A stretch of DNA of 64,000 nucleotides from Castellaniella ginsengisoli (lineage in GTDB: Bacteria > Pseudomonadota > Gammaproteobacteria > Burkholderiales > Burkholderiaceae_B). Under the pieces are notes generated by a model, which was not told the origin of the DNA, ran no database searches, and saw only the letters and a program-made list of their open reading frames with translations. Below, in pieces: positions 48,186 to 57,343 of this stretch. The stretch lies in the NCBI RefSeq assembly GCF_039523235.1, contig NZ_BAAAEX010000011.1, one strand, 5' to 3'. The stretch's first letter is position 1. Each line of letters begins with the position of its first letter. The translations under genes were made by a program, and so were the position numbers.

Positions 48186-49589
48186 ATGGACGCGGTCCTG
48201 CTTGCGCGCATCCAGTTCGGATTCACGATTTCGTTTCACATCATATTTCCGGCGATCACGATCGGGCTCGCCAGCTATCTCGCTGTGCTGGAAGCGCTGT
48301 GGCTGGCCACGGGCCGGTCTGTCTACATGACGCTGTACCGCTTCTGGCTGCGGCCGTTTGCCGTCGCGTTTGCCATGGGCGTGGTGTCCGGCATCGTCAT
48401 GGCCTATCAGTTCGGCACCCATTGGAGCGGGTTTTCGCGTTTCGCGGGCGCGATTACGGGCCCTCTGCTGACCTACGAGGTGCTGACCGCATTCTTCCTG
48501 GAGGCGGGGTTCCTGGGCGTCATGCTGTTCGGGCTCAAGCGGGTGGGGCCGGGATTGCACTTTCTCTCGACCGGTGTGGTTGCGCTCGGCACCCTGATCT
48601 CCGCCACGTGGATACTCGCCTCCAATAGCTGGATGCACACGCCGCAAGGCCATGAGATCGTGAACGGTGCCGTGGTGCCGGTCGACTGGCTGCGGGTTGT
48701 GTTCAACCCGTCCTTCCCGTATCGGCTGAGCCATATGGTGGTTGCCGCCTTCGTGGCGACGGCGCTGATCGTCGGGGGCACGGGCGCCTGGCACCTGCTC
48801 AAACGCCGCGACAGCGCGCCGGCGCGGACGATGATGTCGATGGCGATGTGGATGCTGCTGGGCGCGGCGCCGGCGCAGGCCGTGATCGGCGATCTGCACG
48901 GTCTCAATACGCTCGCGCATCGGCCTGCGAAGCTGGCGGCGATGGAGGGGCATTGGGAGGCGGGCCTGCCGGGGGAGGGCGTGCCCCTCATTTTGTTCGG
49001 CTGGCCCGACATGGAGGCGGAAGAGAAGCGCCATGCGGTCGAGATCCCCAGGCTCGGCAGCCTGATCCTGACGCATAGCTGGGATGGGCAGATCCCCGCG
49101 TTGAAAGACTTTCCGGCGGCCGACCGCCCCAACGCGACGATCGTGTTCTGGACCTTCCGCCTCATGGTCGGCCTGGCCCTGTTGATGATTGCGCTGGCCT
49201 GCTGGGGCGCGTGCCTGCGCCCGGGCGGCCGGCTGTACGAAAACCGGTGTTTCCTGAAGTGCGCCGTCGCGATGTCGCCCGCAGGCCTCGCGGCCATCCT
49301 GGCCGGGTGGGCCACCACCGAGATCGGCCGCCAGCCCTGGACCGTGCAAGGGCTGCTGCGGACCAGCGAAGCGGCATCGCCGCATCCCGCCGGCCAGGTC
49401 GCATTCACGCTGGGCCTGTTCGTCGTGGTCTATTTTGCGGTGTTCGGCGCCGGCACGGCGTACGGGCTGCATCTGCTGGCGGAAGATCCGGCGGATTCGG
49501 CCCCCGATCCCGAGGGCGGGGCGGGCCGCGCCAGCCAGGCGATGCGGCCGTTGTCCGCCGCACAGGAACGGGGCGGCCATGGGCATTGA
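48186..49589 (+). CDS. cioA: Cytochrome bd-type quinol oxidase subunit I (CioA type)
   Basis: A 467-residue integral membrane protein from the ATG at 48186, preceded by GGAAG/GGGG. Haem-ligand regions are present: His18 in GFTISFHIIFPAITIG, His in YRLSHMVVAAF and the GLNTLAHRPAKLAAMEGHWE stretch. The quinol-site motif TTEIGRQPWTVQG is intact. A short Q-loop and the order of helices suggest the cyanide-insensitive CioA subgroup. It overlaps cioB by 11 bp. The enzyme reduces O2 with quinol, useful at low oxygen alongside denitrification. Confidence 0.92.
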   Translation: MDAVLLARIQFGFTISFHIIFPAITIGLASYLAVLEALWLATGRSVYMTLYRFWLRPFAVAFAMGVVSGIVMAYQFGTHWSGFSRFAGAITGPLLTYEVLTAFFLEAGFLGVMLFGLKRVGPGLHFLSTGVVALGTLISATWILASNSWMHTPQGHEIVNGAVVPVDWLRVVFNPSFPYRLSHMVVAAFVATALIVGGTGAWHLLKRRDSAPARTMMSMAMWMLLGAAPAQAVIGDLHGLNTLAHRPAKLAAMEGHWEAGLPGEGVPLILFGWPDMEAEEKRHAVEIPRLGSLILTHSWDGQIPALKDFPAADRPNATIVFWTFRLMVGLALLMIALACWGACLRPGGRLYENRCFLKCAVAMSPAGLAAILAGWATTEIGRQPWTVQGLLRTSEAASPHPAGQVAFTLGLFVVVYFAVFGAGTAYGLHLLAEDPADSAPDPEGGAGRASQAMRPLSAAQERGGHGH

Positions 49590-50544
49590 TCTTCCTCTCG
49601 CCTGGGCCGTCATCATCCTGTTTGCGGTGATGATGTATGTCGTGATGGACGGCTTTGACCTGGGCATCGGCCTGTTGTTCCCATTCATCCGGGAACGCGG
49701 CGACCGCGATGTCATGGTGAATACGGTGGCGCCGGTGTGGGACGGCAACGAAACCTGGCTCGTTCTGGGCGGCGCCGGCCTGCTGGCCGCGTTCCCGAAG
49801 GCGTATGCCCTCGTGCTGCAGGCCTTGAGCGTGCCGATCGTGCTCATGCTGATCGGCCTGGTATTCCGTGGCGTGGCCTTCGAGTTCCGGTTCAAGGCGC
49901 CGCCGGCGGCCCGGGGGCGCTGGGATCTTGCGTTCTGGGGCGGATCGGCCGTCGCGACTTTCTTCCAGGGCGTCGTCCTGGGGGCGTTTCTCAACGGTTT
50001 TGCCGTATCCGGACCGGACACCGGGGCCGGCGCATCGTGGCTGTCGCCGTTCCCGGTGTTCACCGGGCTGGGTCTGCTCGTCGGCTACGGTCTGCTCGGC
50101 GTGACGTGGCTGGTCATGAAGACTGGCGGCCGTTTGCAGACGAAATGCATCGACATCGCCGGACCGCTCGCATGGGCGTTTCTGGGGGTTCTTGCCGTCG
50201 TCAGCGTCTGGACGCCGCTTGCCCATCCCCGGATCGCGGAGCGCTGGTTCAGCTATCCCAACCTGCTCTGGTTCGCGCCTGTGCCGCTGCTGGTGGGCGT
50301 TGCTCTTTGGCGCTTGCAGGCTTCGCTTGGGCGCGGCTTCGGCGCCGCGCCGTTCTTGTGGACCCTGCTGCTGGTCTTTTTGGGTGTTCCGAGGCAAGGT
50401 GCGAGCCGGAGAGGGATACCATTGAGCACGCATAGACGCTGGCTGCGCCGTGCGGCATGGCTGCTGGCGCTCTGGGGTGGCGGTGTCATCGCCGTGGCCG
50501 CAGTGGCATGGCTGTTGCGCATGGCGGTGCGCGCAGTGATGTAG
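49579..50544 (+). CDS. cioB: CioB truncated and fused in frame to a DUF2474-like tail
   Basis: A 321-residue protein. Residues 1-269 are clear CydB/CioB: MYVVMDGFDLGIGLLFPF, VAPVWDGNETWLVLGGAGLL, FRGVAFEFRF and FFQGVVLGAF. After LWTLLLVFLG the expected last helices (SLYPYIVPPSLTIWQAA-type segment) are missing. Instead the frame runs through VPRQGASRRGIPL into RRWLRRAAWLLALWGGGVIAV, which resembles the small DUF2474 protein usually encoded just after cioB. A binding site (GGAGAGG) with a TTG at 50422 remains inside, so the tail might also be made alone. An in-frame deletion of about 60 codons explains this. Function of the oxidase is doubtful. Confidence 0.8.
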   Translation: MGIDLPLAWAVIILFAVMMYVVMDGFDLGIGLLFPFIRERGDRDVMVNTVAPVWDGNETWLVLGGAGLLAAFPKAYALVLQALSVPIVLMLIGLVFRGVAFEFRFKAPPAARGRWDLAFWGGSAVATFFQGVVLGAFLNGFAVSGPDTGAGASWLSPFPVFTGLGLLVGYGLLGVTWLVMKTGGRLQTKCIDIAGPLAWAFLGVLAVVSVWTPLAHPRIAERWFSYPNLLWFAPVPLLVGVALWRLQASLGRGFGAAPFLWTLLLVFLGVPRQGASRRGIPLSTHRRWLRRAAWLLALWGGGVIAVAAVAWLLRMAVRAVM

Positions 50545-50595
50545 GCCGTTGCGGGCGTGCCCGAAGGGATGTTTCGAGCAGAACCCAAAAAGGAC

Positions 50596-50627
50596 AAGGG
50601 CTTACGATGATTTCATCGTAAGCCCTT
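50596..50627 (-). terminator. Strong terminator after tRNA-Arg
   Basis: A perfect 15-bp inverted repeat (AAGGGCTTACGATGA / TCATCGTAAGCCCTT) with a 2-nt loop lies 8 bp beyond the tRNA 3' end. On the minus strand it is followed by GTCCTTTTT, giving a T-rich tail. It probably ends the tRNA transcript and may also stop rightward transcription from cioAB. Confidence 0.8.
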
Positions 50628-50635
50628 GATTTGTA

Positions 50636-50712
50636 TGGCGCGGCTGGCAGGATTCGAACCCACGACCCCTTGGTTCGTAGCCAAGTACTCTATCCAACTG
50701 AGCTACAGCCGC
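50636..50712 (-). tRNA. tRNA-Arg (anticodon ACG)
   Basis: A full 77-nt cloverleaf on the minus strand. The acceptor strands GCGGCTG and CAGCCGC pair and the discriminator G is followed by encoded CCA. D-arm contains GCTCAGTTGGATAGAG. The anticodon arm is CTTGG-CTACGAA-CCAAG with ACG in the loop. The T-arm has GTGGG-TTCGAAT-CCTGC. A34 is expected to be deaminated to inosine by TadA. No integrated element abuts this tRNA. Confidence 0.97.
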
Positions 50713-50789
50713 TAAAGAAGCGAAATTATAACGTGCTTTTTCAGGCTTGTCATATCGCTTTTTCCAGTGCTTGTTCAAGCGGTTTTTGG

Positions 50790-51794
50790 TCACCCCAGGC
50801 GGATCAGGCCGCCGTCATCCGGCGGCATCAGCCAAGCCTGGACTGGAAAGCGCGAAATCATACCACGGATCGCTTCGGCTGGCATGTGCGAGAAAGCCGT
50901 GGACAGGGCATCGGCGGTCGTCGCATCGGCGGCGCGTACCGTGACGCTGCGCCAGCGCGGCGTCGCCTGGCCCGTGTGCGGATCGAACAGGTGCGTAAAA
51001 CGTCCTCCGGTGTCCAGCGGCGTGCCGTAGCCGCCCGAGGTGGCCAGCGCCTGATTGCTCAAGTCGATGGTCTCCAGAATCCGGCCGGATTCGTCCGGAT
51101 CGGCGATGCCGGCGCGCCAGGGGCGGCCGGCGCCGCGCGCACCCAGGCCGCGCGCCTCGCCCAGATCGATCATGGCGTGCTCCAGCCCGTTGGCCCGCAG
51201 CAGCTCGGTCACCCGGTCCGTGATGTAGCCTTGGGCGATGCCATTGAGGGTCAGCGCCATGCCTGGGCGGTCCAGCACGATGGCCTCTTCTTCGATGCGG
51301 ATGGCGCGGTAGTCCACCTTGGCCAGCGCGGCGCGCAGTGCACCGGGTTCCGGCGGCAGCGGCTTGCCGGCCCGCAGGCGGGCGGCGTACAGATCCCACA
51401 GTGCCTGTACGCTGGGATCGAAGCGCCCCCCGGTCCGCTCGCCGAAGGCGACTGCCTGGGACAGCAGGCGGCTCAGGTCCAGGGGCGGCATGTCCAGACG
51501 GCCCGCGCGGTTCAGGCGCACCAGGGCGCTGTCCTCGCGATACAGGCTGAAGACCTGCTCCAGGCGGTGGACTTCGGCGACGGCCATGCGCACCAGCCGC
51601 TCGGCATGGGCGCGGTCGGGATGCAGCAATTGCAGTTGCGCGTCGGCGCCCAGCGCCACGCCGCGCCAGACGACCGGCTCGGGCAGGGCGCCGGAGTCGC
51701 GCAGGGCCGCGCGCAGGGGGCCGGGCCCCATCAGGGCGGCGCTGGCGGCGAGGATGCCGAGGAAACGCCGGCGGGGAACGCGGGGTGTCTTCAT
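50790..51794 (-). CDS. apbE: ApbE-family FAD:protein FMN transferase of the nos cluster (NosX role)
   Basis: A 334-residue exported protein from the ATG at 51794; a TAT-like signal RRRFLGILAASAAL follows. ApbE motifs: SLYREDSALVRLNRAG, GGRFDPSVQALWD, LNGIAQGYITDRV, LGEARGLGARG and the metal-site region ADATTADALSTAFS. In nos clusters this protein attaches FMN covalently to the NosR periplasmic domain. It overlaps the nosL stop by 4 bp and is the last gene of the leftward nos operon. Confidence 0.92.
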   Translation of the reverse strand: MKTPRVPRRRFLGILAASAALMGPGPLRAALRDSGALPEPVVWRGVALGADAQLQLLHPDRAHAERLVRMAVAEVHRLEQVFSLYREDSALVRLNRAGRLDMPPLDLSRLLSQAVAFGERTGGRFDPSVQALWDLYAARLRAGKPLPPEPGALRAALAKVDYRAIRIEEEAIVLDRPGMALTLNGIAQGYITDRVTELLRANGLEHAMIDLGEARGLGARGAGRPWRAGIADPDESGRILETIDLSNQALATSGGYGTPLDTGGRFTHLFDPHTGQATPRWRSVTVRAADATTADALSTAFSHMPAEAIRGMISRFPVQAWLMPPDDGGLIRLG

Positions 51795-52372
51795 GAGAGG
51801 GCTCCGGCGGGTTCTCGGTCCGTGCCGAACGTGAGCTCGGGGGCGCGCAGGACGTAGTCTTCGGGCATGTCCCTGAATCCGACGATCCGTCCGCCGTGGC
51901 GTTCGGCGTAGGCGCGGGCGTCTTCCAGGCGGGCGAACGGCAGCGCATCGGGCGCGCCCATGCCGCCGACCGCGCCGCTTTCGATCAGGTAATGGGCGGT
52001 CTTCGCATCGATCCAGGCGTCCGCGGGCGGGTTGCCGTCGGCGTCCGCGCGGCCCATGTCCTGCACGTAGATGGCGACGATGGTCTTGGGCTCTTCGGGC
52101 AGGATGGTATAGGCGAAGACTTCGCGGATCGTGGAAAACCACACCGGGATGTCCCGGTCGCGCAGAAGGATCTGGCCCTTGGGGCCGATGTGTTCGTACA
52201 GGTTCATGCCGCAATAGTGGCCGACGGCCTCATCGGTCATCGCCACGGGTGGGGGTGGAGGGGAGGATGCGTCCTGATGGCCGCCGCAGCCGGCCAGCAT
52301 CAGGGAGAACAGGGCGGCGCCGATCAGGCGGATCGGCGCGTTATTGACACGGGGGGGAGACAGGCGGTTCAT
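51791..52372 (-). CDS. nosL: NosL copper chaperone lipoprotein
   Basis: A 193-residue lipoprotein from the ATG at 52372. Signal ends in the lipobox LMLAGC. The NosL core has VGHYCGMNLYEHIGPKGQI (Cys-Gly-Met metal motif) and VWFSTIREVFAYTILPEEP, then DAKTAHYLIESGAVGGMG. NosL delivers Cu(I) to apo-NosZ. It overlaps nosY upstream and apbE downstream by 4 bp each, in a chain of coupled genes. Confidence 0.93.
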   Translation of the reverse strand: MNRLSPPRVNNAPIRLIGAALFSLMLAGCGGHQDASSPPPPPVAMTDEAVGHYCGMNLYEHIGPKGQILLRDRDIPVWFSTIREVFAYTILPEEPKTIVAIYVQDMGRADADGNPPADAWIDAKTAHYLIESGAVGGMGAPDALPFARLEDARAYAERHGGRIVGFRDMPEDYVLRAPELTFGTDREPAGALS

Positions 52373-53199
52373 AGCGCCCTCCGTTTGAAGGCCAGGCTCG
52401 CCAGACCGAGGGGCAGGGCGATCCACAGAAGCTGCGCCAGCAGCAGGATGCCGGTGGGCAGCGTGGCCTGGTCGCTCAAGCCGGCCATGCCGGCGAACAT
52501 GGCGATGTTTTCGTGGCCGGTGAGGTTCAGCAGGCGGTAGACGTCGGTGGGGTTGAACAGCAGGATGGCGTTGAGCAGCGGCGCCGTGATGATCCGGCCC
52601 TGGTCCGCGACCAGCACGCCCAGCAGCGCCATGTCGTAGATCACCACCAGGAACAGCCAGATGCCGATGGCGATGCCGGCGGCCGTGGCGCGCTCCTGGA
52701 CCAGGGCGCTGATCAGGTAGCCCAGCGCCAGGAAGCTCGCGCCCAGCAGGATGCTGGCCGCGATCAGCAGGGCGAAGGGCGTCCAGGCCGCCAGGTCCAG
52801 GCCGCCGTGCGCGAGCTGGAGCGCCAGCCCGGCGATGCCGTAGCCCGCCACCGTGGCCAGTGCCAGGATGGCCAGGTGGCCGAGAAACTTGCCCGCCATC
52901 ACCTGGCCGCGGCTGATCGGATAGCTGAGCAACAGGGCCATGGTGCCGCGGTCCACCTCGCCGACGATGGCATCGTAGGACAACAGCATGGCGATCAGCG
53001 GGATGAGAAAGATCGACAGGCTCGACAGGCTCACGACCGTGACCGTCAGGGGGTCGACCTTGACGGAGCCGGTCGGCGCGCTGCCCAGAAAGCCCAGCGA
53101 CAGGGCCAGCATGGCCAGCAGCACGGTGACGGCCAGCACCCAGCGGTTGCGCAGACCGTCGCGGATTTCCTTGCGCATCAGGATCAGGGTCGGGCTCAT
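52369..53199 (-). CDS. nosY: NosY ABC permease
   Basis: A 276-residue integral membrane protein with six hydrophobic helices. It begins MSPTLILMRKEIRDGLRNRWVL and has SIFLIPLIAMLLSYDAIVGEVDRGTMALLLSYPISR, typical for NosY. With NosF and NosD it forms the NosDFY complex that matures the CuZ centre of nitrous oxide reductase. It overlaps nosF by 4 bp. Confidence 0.93.
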   Translation of the reverse strand: MSPTLILMRKEIRDGLRNRWVLAVTVLLAMLALSLGFLGSAPTGSVKVDPLTVTVVSLSSLSIFLIPLIAMLLSYDAIVGEVDRGTMALLLSYPISRGQVMAGKFLGHLAILALATVAGYGIAGLALQLAHGGLDLAAWTPFALLIAASILLGASFLALGYLISALVQERATAAGIAIGIWLFLVVIYDMALLGVLVADQGRIITAPLLNAILLFNPTDVYRLLNLTGHENIAMFAGMAGLSDQATLPTGILLLAQLLWIALPLGLASLAFKRRAL

Positions 53200-54101
53200 G
53201 CGGTGTCCTCACGGCGCAGGAACTGCGCATACATTTCGTCGAGGCCGGGATGTTCCAGCTCGATGTCGCGGATGTCGGGGATGGCCTGGGCATCGCGCAG
53301 CCGGCGCAGCTTGTCGGCCTCGGCGCAGGTCAGCTCGATGCGGTGCGCGCCGATGCGCCGCCAGCCTTCCGGGATCCGGATCGGTTCGGCGTCCAGCGTC
53401 AGACGGATGCGCACCGGCAGGTCGGCCTCGCGGCGCAGATCGCCCAGGGTGCCGTCGGCGATCTTCTGGCCCTTGCGCATGACGACGACGCGGTCGGCCT
53501 GGCCCTCCAGTTCGGCCAGGGCGTGGGTGGATAGCAGGATGGCGGCCCCGGCATCGCACAGTTCGCGCACGATCTCGTAGAACAGCAGGCGGGAGGCCGG
53601 ATCCAGGCCGGTGGTGGGTTCGTCCAGCAGCAGGACGCGCGGCGCGCCGAGCAGCGCCTGGGCCAGGGCCAGGCGCTGGCGCATGCCCTTGGAATAGCCG
53701 CCCACGCGTCGCCGGGCGGCTTCGGCGATGCCGACGCGCGCCAGCAGGGCGGCGTTGCCGTCCGTGGGCAAACCCTTCAGGCGGGCGTAGAAGGCCAGGG
53801 TCTCCGCGCCCGTCAGCGACGGATGCAGGGCCACGGTTTCAGGCAGGTAGCCGATGTGGCGGCGGGCGCGGGCGGCCGCCGGCGTGCCGGCGATTTCGCC
53901 CAGGACGCGCACCGAGCCGGTTTCCGGGCGGATCAGCCCGAGGATCAGTTTGATGAGGGTGCTTTTGCCGGCGCCGTTGTGGCCGGCCAGGATCACGCAT
54001 TCGCCCGGTTCGATGAACAGGCTGACGTTGTCCACGGCCCGCAGCGCGGCGTAGCGTTTGGTGACGGATCTCAATTCGATCGGGGGCGCTGTGACGGTCA
54101 T
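53196..54101 (-). CDS. nosF: NosF ABC ATPase
   Basis: A 301-residue ATP-binding subunit from the ATG at 54101; a longer open frame upstream only overlaps nosD. Walker A is AGHNGAGKSTLIK, signature GYSKGMRQRLALAQALLG, Walker B RVLLLDEPTTGLDP, and switch His in LLSTHALAELE. It powers the NosDFY maturation complex. Both ends overlap neighbours by 4 bp. Confidence 0.94.
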   Translation of the reverse strand: MTVTAPPIELRSVTKRYAALRAVDNVSLFIEPGECVILAGHNGAGKSTLIKLILGLIRPETGSVRVLGEIAGTPAAARARRHIGYLPETVALHPSLTGAETLAFYARLKGLPTDGNAALLARVGIAEAARRRVGGYSKGMRQRLALAQALLGAPRVLLLDEPTTGLDPASRLLFYEIVRELCDAGAAILLSTHALAELEGQADRVVVMRKGQKIADGTLGDLRREADLPVRIRLTLDAEPIRIPEGWRRIGAHRIELTCAEADKLRRLRDAQAIPDIRDIELEHPGLDEMYAQFLRREDTA

Positions 54102-55378
54102 GGCAGGGCCTCGAGTTTTTTCAGGGTCGGCGTGGCCGGAATCCCCATCAGGGGAGCGCTGTCGATCACGCCGCCGGGCAGGATCGCGGGAAATTGGGAT
54201 TGAGCCCAGCGAACGATGGAAACGGCCGGGCTGTTGAGCAGCAGCCGTGCATTGGGCGCGCGCCAGATGACCTGATCGATCAGGCCGTTGGGGCGGTAGG
54301 CGGTATCGGCGATGCCGTTGCCGTCCAGGTCGAAGGCCGACAGGTCGGACCAGTAGTTGCCGCGCCCGTCCAGAGACCATTCCAGAAAGCGGGTGCCGAC
54401 GTATTTCACCTGATTCTGGTTGCGGACGAAGGCGTTGCCATGGATGCGGTTGCCCTCGGAGCCCGTGTAGTGGACGCCGATGCCGCAATCCTGGAAGTGG
54501 TTGCCGGCCAGTTCGTTCAGGTTGGCGTTATAGACGAATACGCATTTGTCCGCGCGCACGACGACATTGCCGTCGATGACGGATTCGTCGGTGGCGTTGA
54601 GCATCAGGCCCTGGTGCTTGCTGTCCAGGGCGATGTTGTCGCGCACGGTCAGGCGGCGCGAGAACATGATGGCATAGCCGATCTCGTTGCCGCGCGACAG
54701 GTTGTGGCTGACCTCGCTGTCGTTGGTGTACATGTAGTGCACCGCGTAGCGCAGGTCGTGGAAGACGTTGCGGCTGAAGACGTTCTCGCGGCTGTTGTTC
54801 GAGAAGATGCCGTCGCGGCCCTCGGAGATGTCGTTGTCCAGGACTTTCGAGCCGGGGGCATTCCAGACGGTCACGCCGTTGCCGCGCTCATTGACGCGCA
54901 AGCCGGTGTTGCCGACGATGCGGTTGCGTTCCACCAGGGCGTCGCGCGCGCCCCAGAGGTAGACCCCGACGGAGTTGTCGATGATGTCGTTGTCCGCGAC
55001 GTGGGCGCGGGCGGCGGTCTTGTCCAGAAAGACGCCGGCGTCCATATCGGACAGGCTCAGGCCGGAATGGCGGATCGTCAGGTGCCGCAGGACGACGTCC
55101 TCGGCCTGGATCCAGACCGTGCGGCCGGTGCGTTCGCCCAGGATGCGGGCGCTGCGGTCATCGGGCCCCTGCAGCGTCAGCGGCTTGTCGATCACCAGGT
55201 TGCCGGGATAGTCGCCCGGCGCCAGGCGCAGGATGTCGCCCGGCGCCGCCGTCGCGATGGCGGCCCGCAGGTCGGAACCTGCGGGCACGTCGATCACGGC
55301 GGCGCGTACCGCCCCGGGGCGGGCGATCAGGATCGCCAGTCCCAGGCAAAAGCCCGTCAGGACGGTGGCTGGCCGCAT
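54098..55378 (-). CDS. nosD: NosD periplasmic copper-maturation protein
   Basis: A 426-residue exported protein from the ATG at 55378 with signal VLTGFCLGLAILIARPGAVRA. The body is a right-handed beta helix (CASH repeats) with repeated short Asn/Val patterns such as HVADNDIIDNSVGVYLWG, NNSRENVFSRNVFHD and MYTNDSEVSHN. The C-terminus includes NYWSDLSAFDLDGNGIAD. NosD interacts with NosFY and NosL in copper supply to NosZ. Placed 4 bp after nosZ. Confidence 0.93.
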   Translation of the reverse strand: MRPATVLTGFCLGLAILIARPGAVRAAVIDVPAGSDLRAAIATAAPGDILRLAPGDYPGNLVIDKPLTLQGPDDRSARILGERTGRTVWIQAEDVVLRHLTIRHSGLSLSDMDAGVFLDKTAARAHVADNDIIDNSVGVYLWGARDALVERNRIVGNTGLRVNERGNGVTVWNAPGSKVLDNDISEGRDGIFSNNSRENVFSRNVFHDLRYAVHYMYTNDSEVSHNLSRGNEIGYAIMFSRRLTVRDNIALDSKHQGLMLNATDESVIDGNVVVRADKCVFVYNANLNELAGNHFQDCGIGVHYTGSEGNRIHGNAFVRNQNQVKYVGTRFLEWSLDGRGNYWSDLSAFDLDGNGIADTAYRPNGLIDQVIWRAPNARLLLNSPAVSIVRWAQSQFPAILPGGVIDSAPLMGIPATPTLKKLEALP

Positions 55379-55382
55379 GCCA

Positions 55383-57287
55383 TCAGGCCTTCTTCGGCTT
55401 GACGTACATCTGGCCGGACATTTCCATGTGCAGCGCATGGCAGAACCACTGGCAGTAGTACCAGTGCACGCCGGGACGCGAGGCCGTGAAGGTGACCGAG
55501 GAGGTCGCCTGGGGCCCGATTTCCATGGCGATGCCGTAGCCGGTCAGCGTGAAGCCGTGGGTCAGGTCCTCGATGCGCTCCATGTTGGTGACCACGACCG
55601 TGACTTCGTCGCCTTCGTTGACTTCGAACTTGGGCAGGCTGAACACCGGCGCGATGGCCACCATGTAGACGCGCACCTTGTTGCCGTCGCGGATGACGTT
55701 CGCGGCGGATTCCAGGGTGACGCCGTCCTTTGCGGCCATCTGGCGGGCGTCTTCCCACATCGGGTCGTTGCGGTCCCAGATGTGCAGCGGGCGGACCTTG
55801 GAGCGGTGCACCAGCAGCATGTCGTGCGGTTCGGCGAAGCTGGGGCCGTCATGCACCAGCTTCATCTCGTCGCCGGAGATGTCGATCAACTGGTCGTTTT
55901 CCGGCTTCAGGGGGCCGACGTTCAAGAAGCGGTCCTTGGAGAATTTGTTCAGCGACACCAGCCACTTGCCATCGGCCTCTTTGGTCTCGCCCATCGTGGT
56001 GTGATTGTGGCCGGGCTGGTAGTGCACGTCGATCTTCTGGATGATGGGATCGACGTCCTTGCCCTGGTAGGCTTGCTTGGCCTTCTCGATGTTCCATTTG
56101 CACATCTGGCTGTCGATGAACAGCGTGGTGTAGGCGTTGCCCCGGCCGTCGAAGGCCGTGTGCAGGGGGCCCAGGCCCAGTTGCGGCTCGGCCACGACCA
56201 CGTCGCGCTCCTTGATCTTGCCGGCGAACAGGTCATCGAGCTTGCGCACGTCGATCACCGTGACGGTGGGCGAGAGCTTGCCGTTGAACACCACGTGGAT
56301 GCCGTCGGGCGCGGCGTTGCAGCCGTGCGGCGAATTGGGCACCGGGATGTAGCGCGTGTACTTCGAGCCCTTGCGGCCGTCGATCACGGGCACGCCGTTC
56401 ATTTCCTTGTAGTCGCCGTTCTTGACGGCTTCCTCGATGAGCTTGATGTTGAACACCACCGCCCAGTCCTGCTCATTGGCGGACATCTCGGTGACGCTCA
56501 GGCCCTTCTCGGAGTTGTAGCACGTGGCGAAGGAGTACTTGCCCTGGTAGTCGGCATCGCCGTTGTCCAGGTTGCCGTCGACCAGCACCTGCCAGGCGAC
56601 CTTCATGGTGTCGCCGTCCACGGCGGTGTAGATGGCCCAGAAGTTCTTCTTCGGATCGTCCATCACGGAGCCGTCGTTGGGCAGCGGCACGATGTGTTCG
56701 CCGTTGCAGAACACGTAGCCGGTCTTCGGGTAGCGCTGCGGGCGCAGACCGTGGATGCCGTCGGCGTTGGGGATCTCGATGATCTTGTCGGTCTTCATCA
56801 CGTCGCAGCGGATGCGGGCCACGCGGGTGTTGGCCTTGTCGTTGATGAAGATGTAGCGGCCGTCGTAGGTGTTGTCCGTGAAGGACATGTGCGGGTGGTG
56901 CGCATCGCCGTTGGGGAAGGTGCCCCCGATGGATTCCACGTAGGCCCTGGTCGCCGGCGTCAGGCCTTCGTTCAGGATCTTGAGGCTCTCATTGGTGCGG
57001 CCCCAGCCCGTGGCGCTGCACATGTTGAACACCGGGATGCGCAGCAGTTCGCGCATGGACGGCAGGCCCAGGACGCGGACTTCGCCGCTCTGCCCGCTGG
57101 AGTTGAAGGCATAGTATTCGTCCAGTTCGCCGGGGGCGACCTCGACGCTCTGGTGGCCTTTGCCTTTGGCGTCCTTGGCGTTGGCGGGCAGGTGTGCGGC
57201 GCCCACGGCGGCAGCCCCGGTCAGGGCTGCGGTGCCGAGGAATCCCCGCCGGCTCAGGCCGGATTTGTCGCTGGTGTGGTCGGACAT
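55383..57287 (-). CDS. nosZ: Nitrous oxide reductase NosZ (clade I, TAT exported)
   Basis: A 634-residue periplasmic enzyme that reduces N2O to N2. Start ATG at 57287; the open frame runs further upstream only as a shadow of nosR. The TAT signal is LSRRGFLGTAAL. The propeller domain carries CuZ histidines, for example in GDAHHPHMSFTD and QPGHNHTTMGE. The C-terminal cupredoxin domain has the complete CuA motif CQWFCHALHMEM. The TAT signal places it in clade I. All ligand motifs I can check are intact. It lies between nosR (56 bp upstream) and nosD. Confidence 0.97.
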   Translation of the reverse strand: MSDHTSDKSGLSRRGFLGTAALTGAAAVGAAHLPANAKDAKGKGHQSVEVAPGELDEYYAFNSSGQSGEVRVLGLPSMRELLRIPVFNMCSATGWGRTNESLKILNEGLTPATRAYVESIGGTFPNGDAHHPHMSFTDNTYDGRYIFINDKANTRVARIRCDVMKTDKIIEIPNADGIHGLRPQRYPKTGYVFCNGEHIVPLPNDGSVMDDPKKNFWAIYTAVDGDTMKVAWQVLVDGNLDNGDADYQGKYSFATCYNSEKGLSVTEMSANEQDWAVVFNIKLIEEAVKNGDYKEMNGVPVIDGRKGSKYTRYIPVPNSPHGCNAAPDGIHVVFNGKLSPTVTVIDVRKLDDLFAGKIKERDVVVAEPQLGLGPLHTAFDGRGNAYTTLFIDSQMCKWNIEKAKQAYQGKDVDPIIQKIDVHYQPGHNHTTMGETKEADGKWLVSLNKFSKDRFLNVGPLKPENDQLIDISGDEMKLVHDGPSFAEPHDMLLVHRSKVRPLHIWDRNDPMWEDARQMAAKDGVTLESAANVIRDGNKVRVYMVAIAPVFSLPKFEVNEGDEVTVVVTNMERIEDLTHGFTLTGYGIAMEIGPQATSSVTFTASRPGVHWYYCQWFCHALHMEMSGQMYVKPKKA

Positions 57288-57343
57288 GGTGTACTCCCAA
57301 GGGTTGTAGGCATAACGCCGTGGCTCGATGGCCGGGTAGAGCG

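Noticed and set aside
47277..50063. A 928-residue open frame on the minus strand across bioD, cioA and cioB
   Set aside because: It is antisense to well-supported genes, has very biased Arg/His/Pro/Gln content and no domain; such frames are usual in GC-rich DNA.
50636..50712. tRNA-Arg as integration site of a mobile element
   Set aside because: The tRNA is intact, both flanks are chromosomal housekeeping genes and no integrase or repeat of its 3' end lies nearby.
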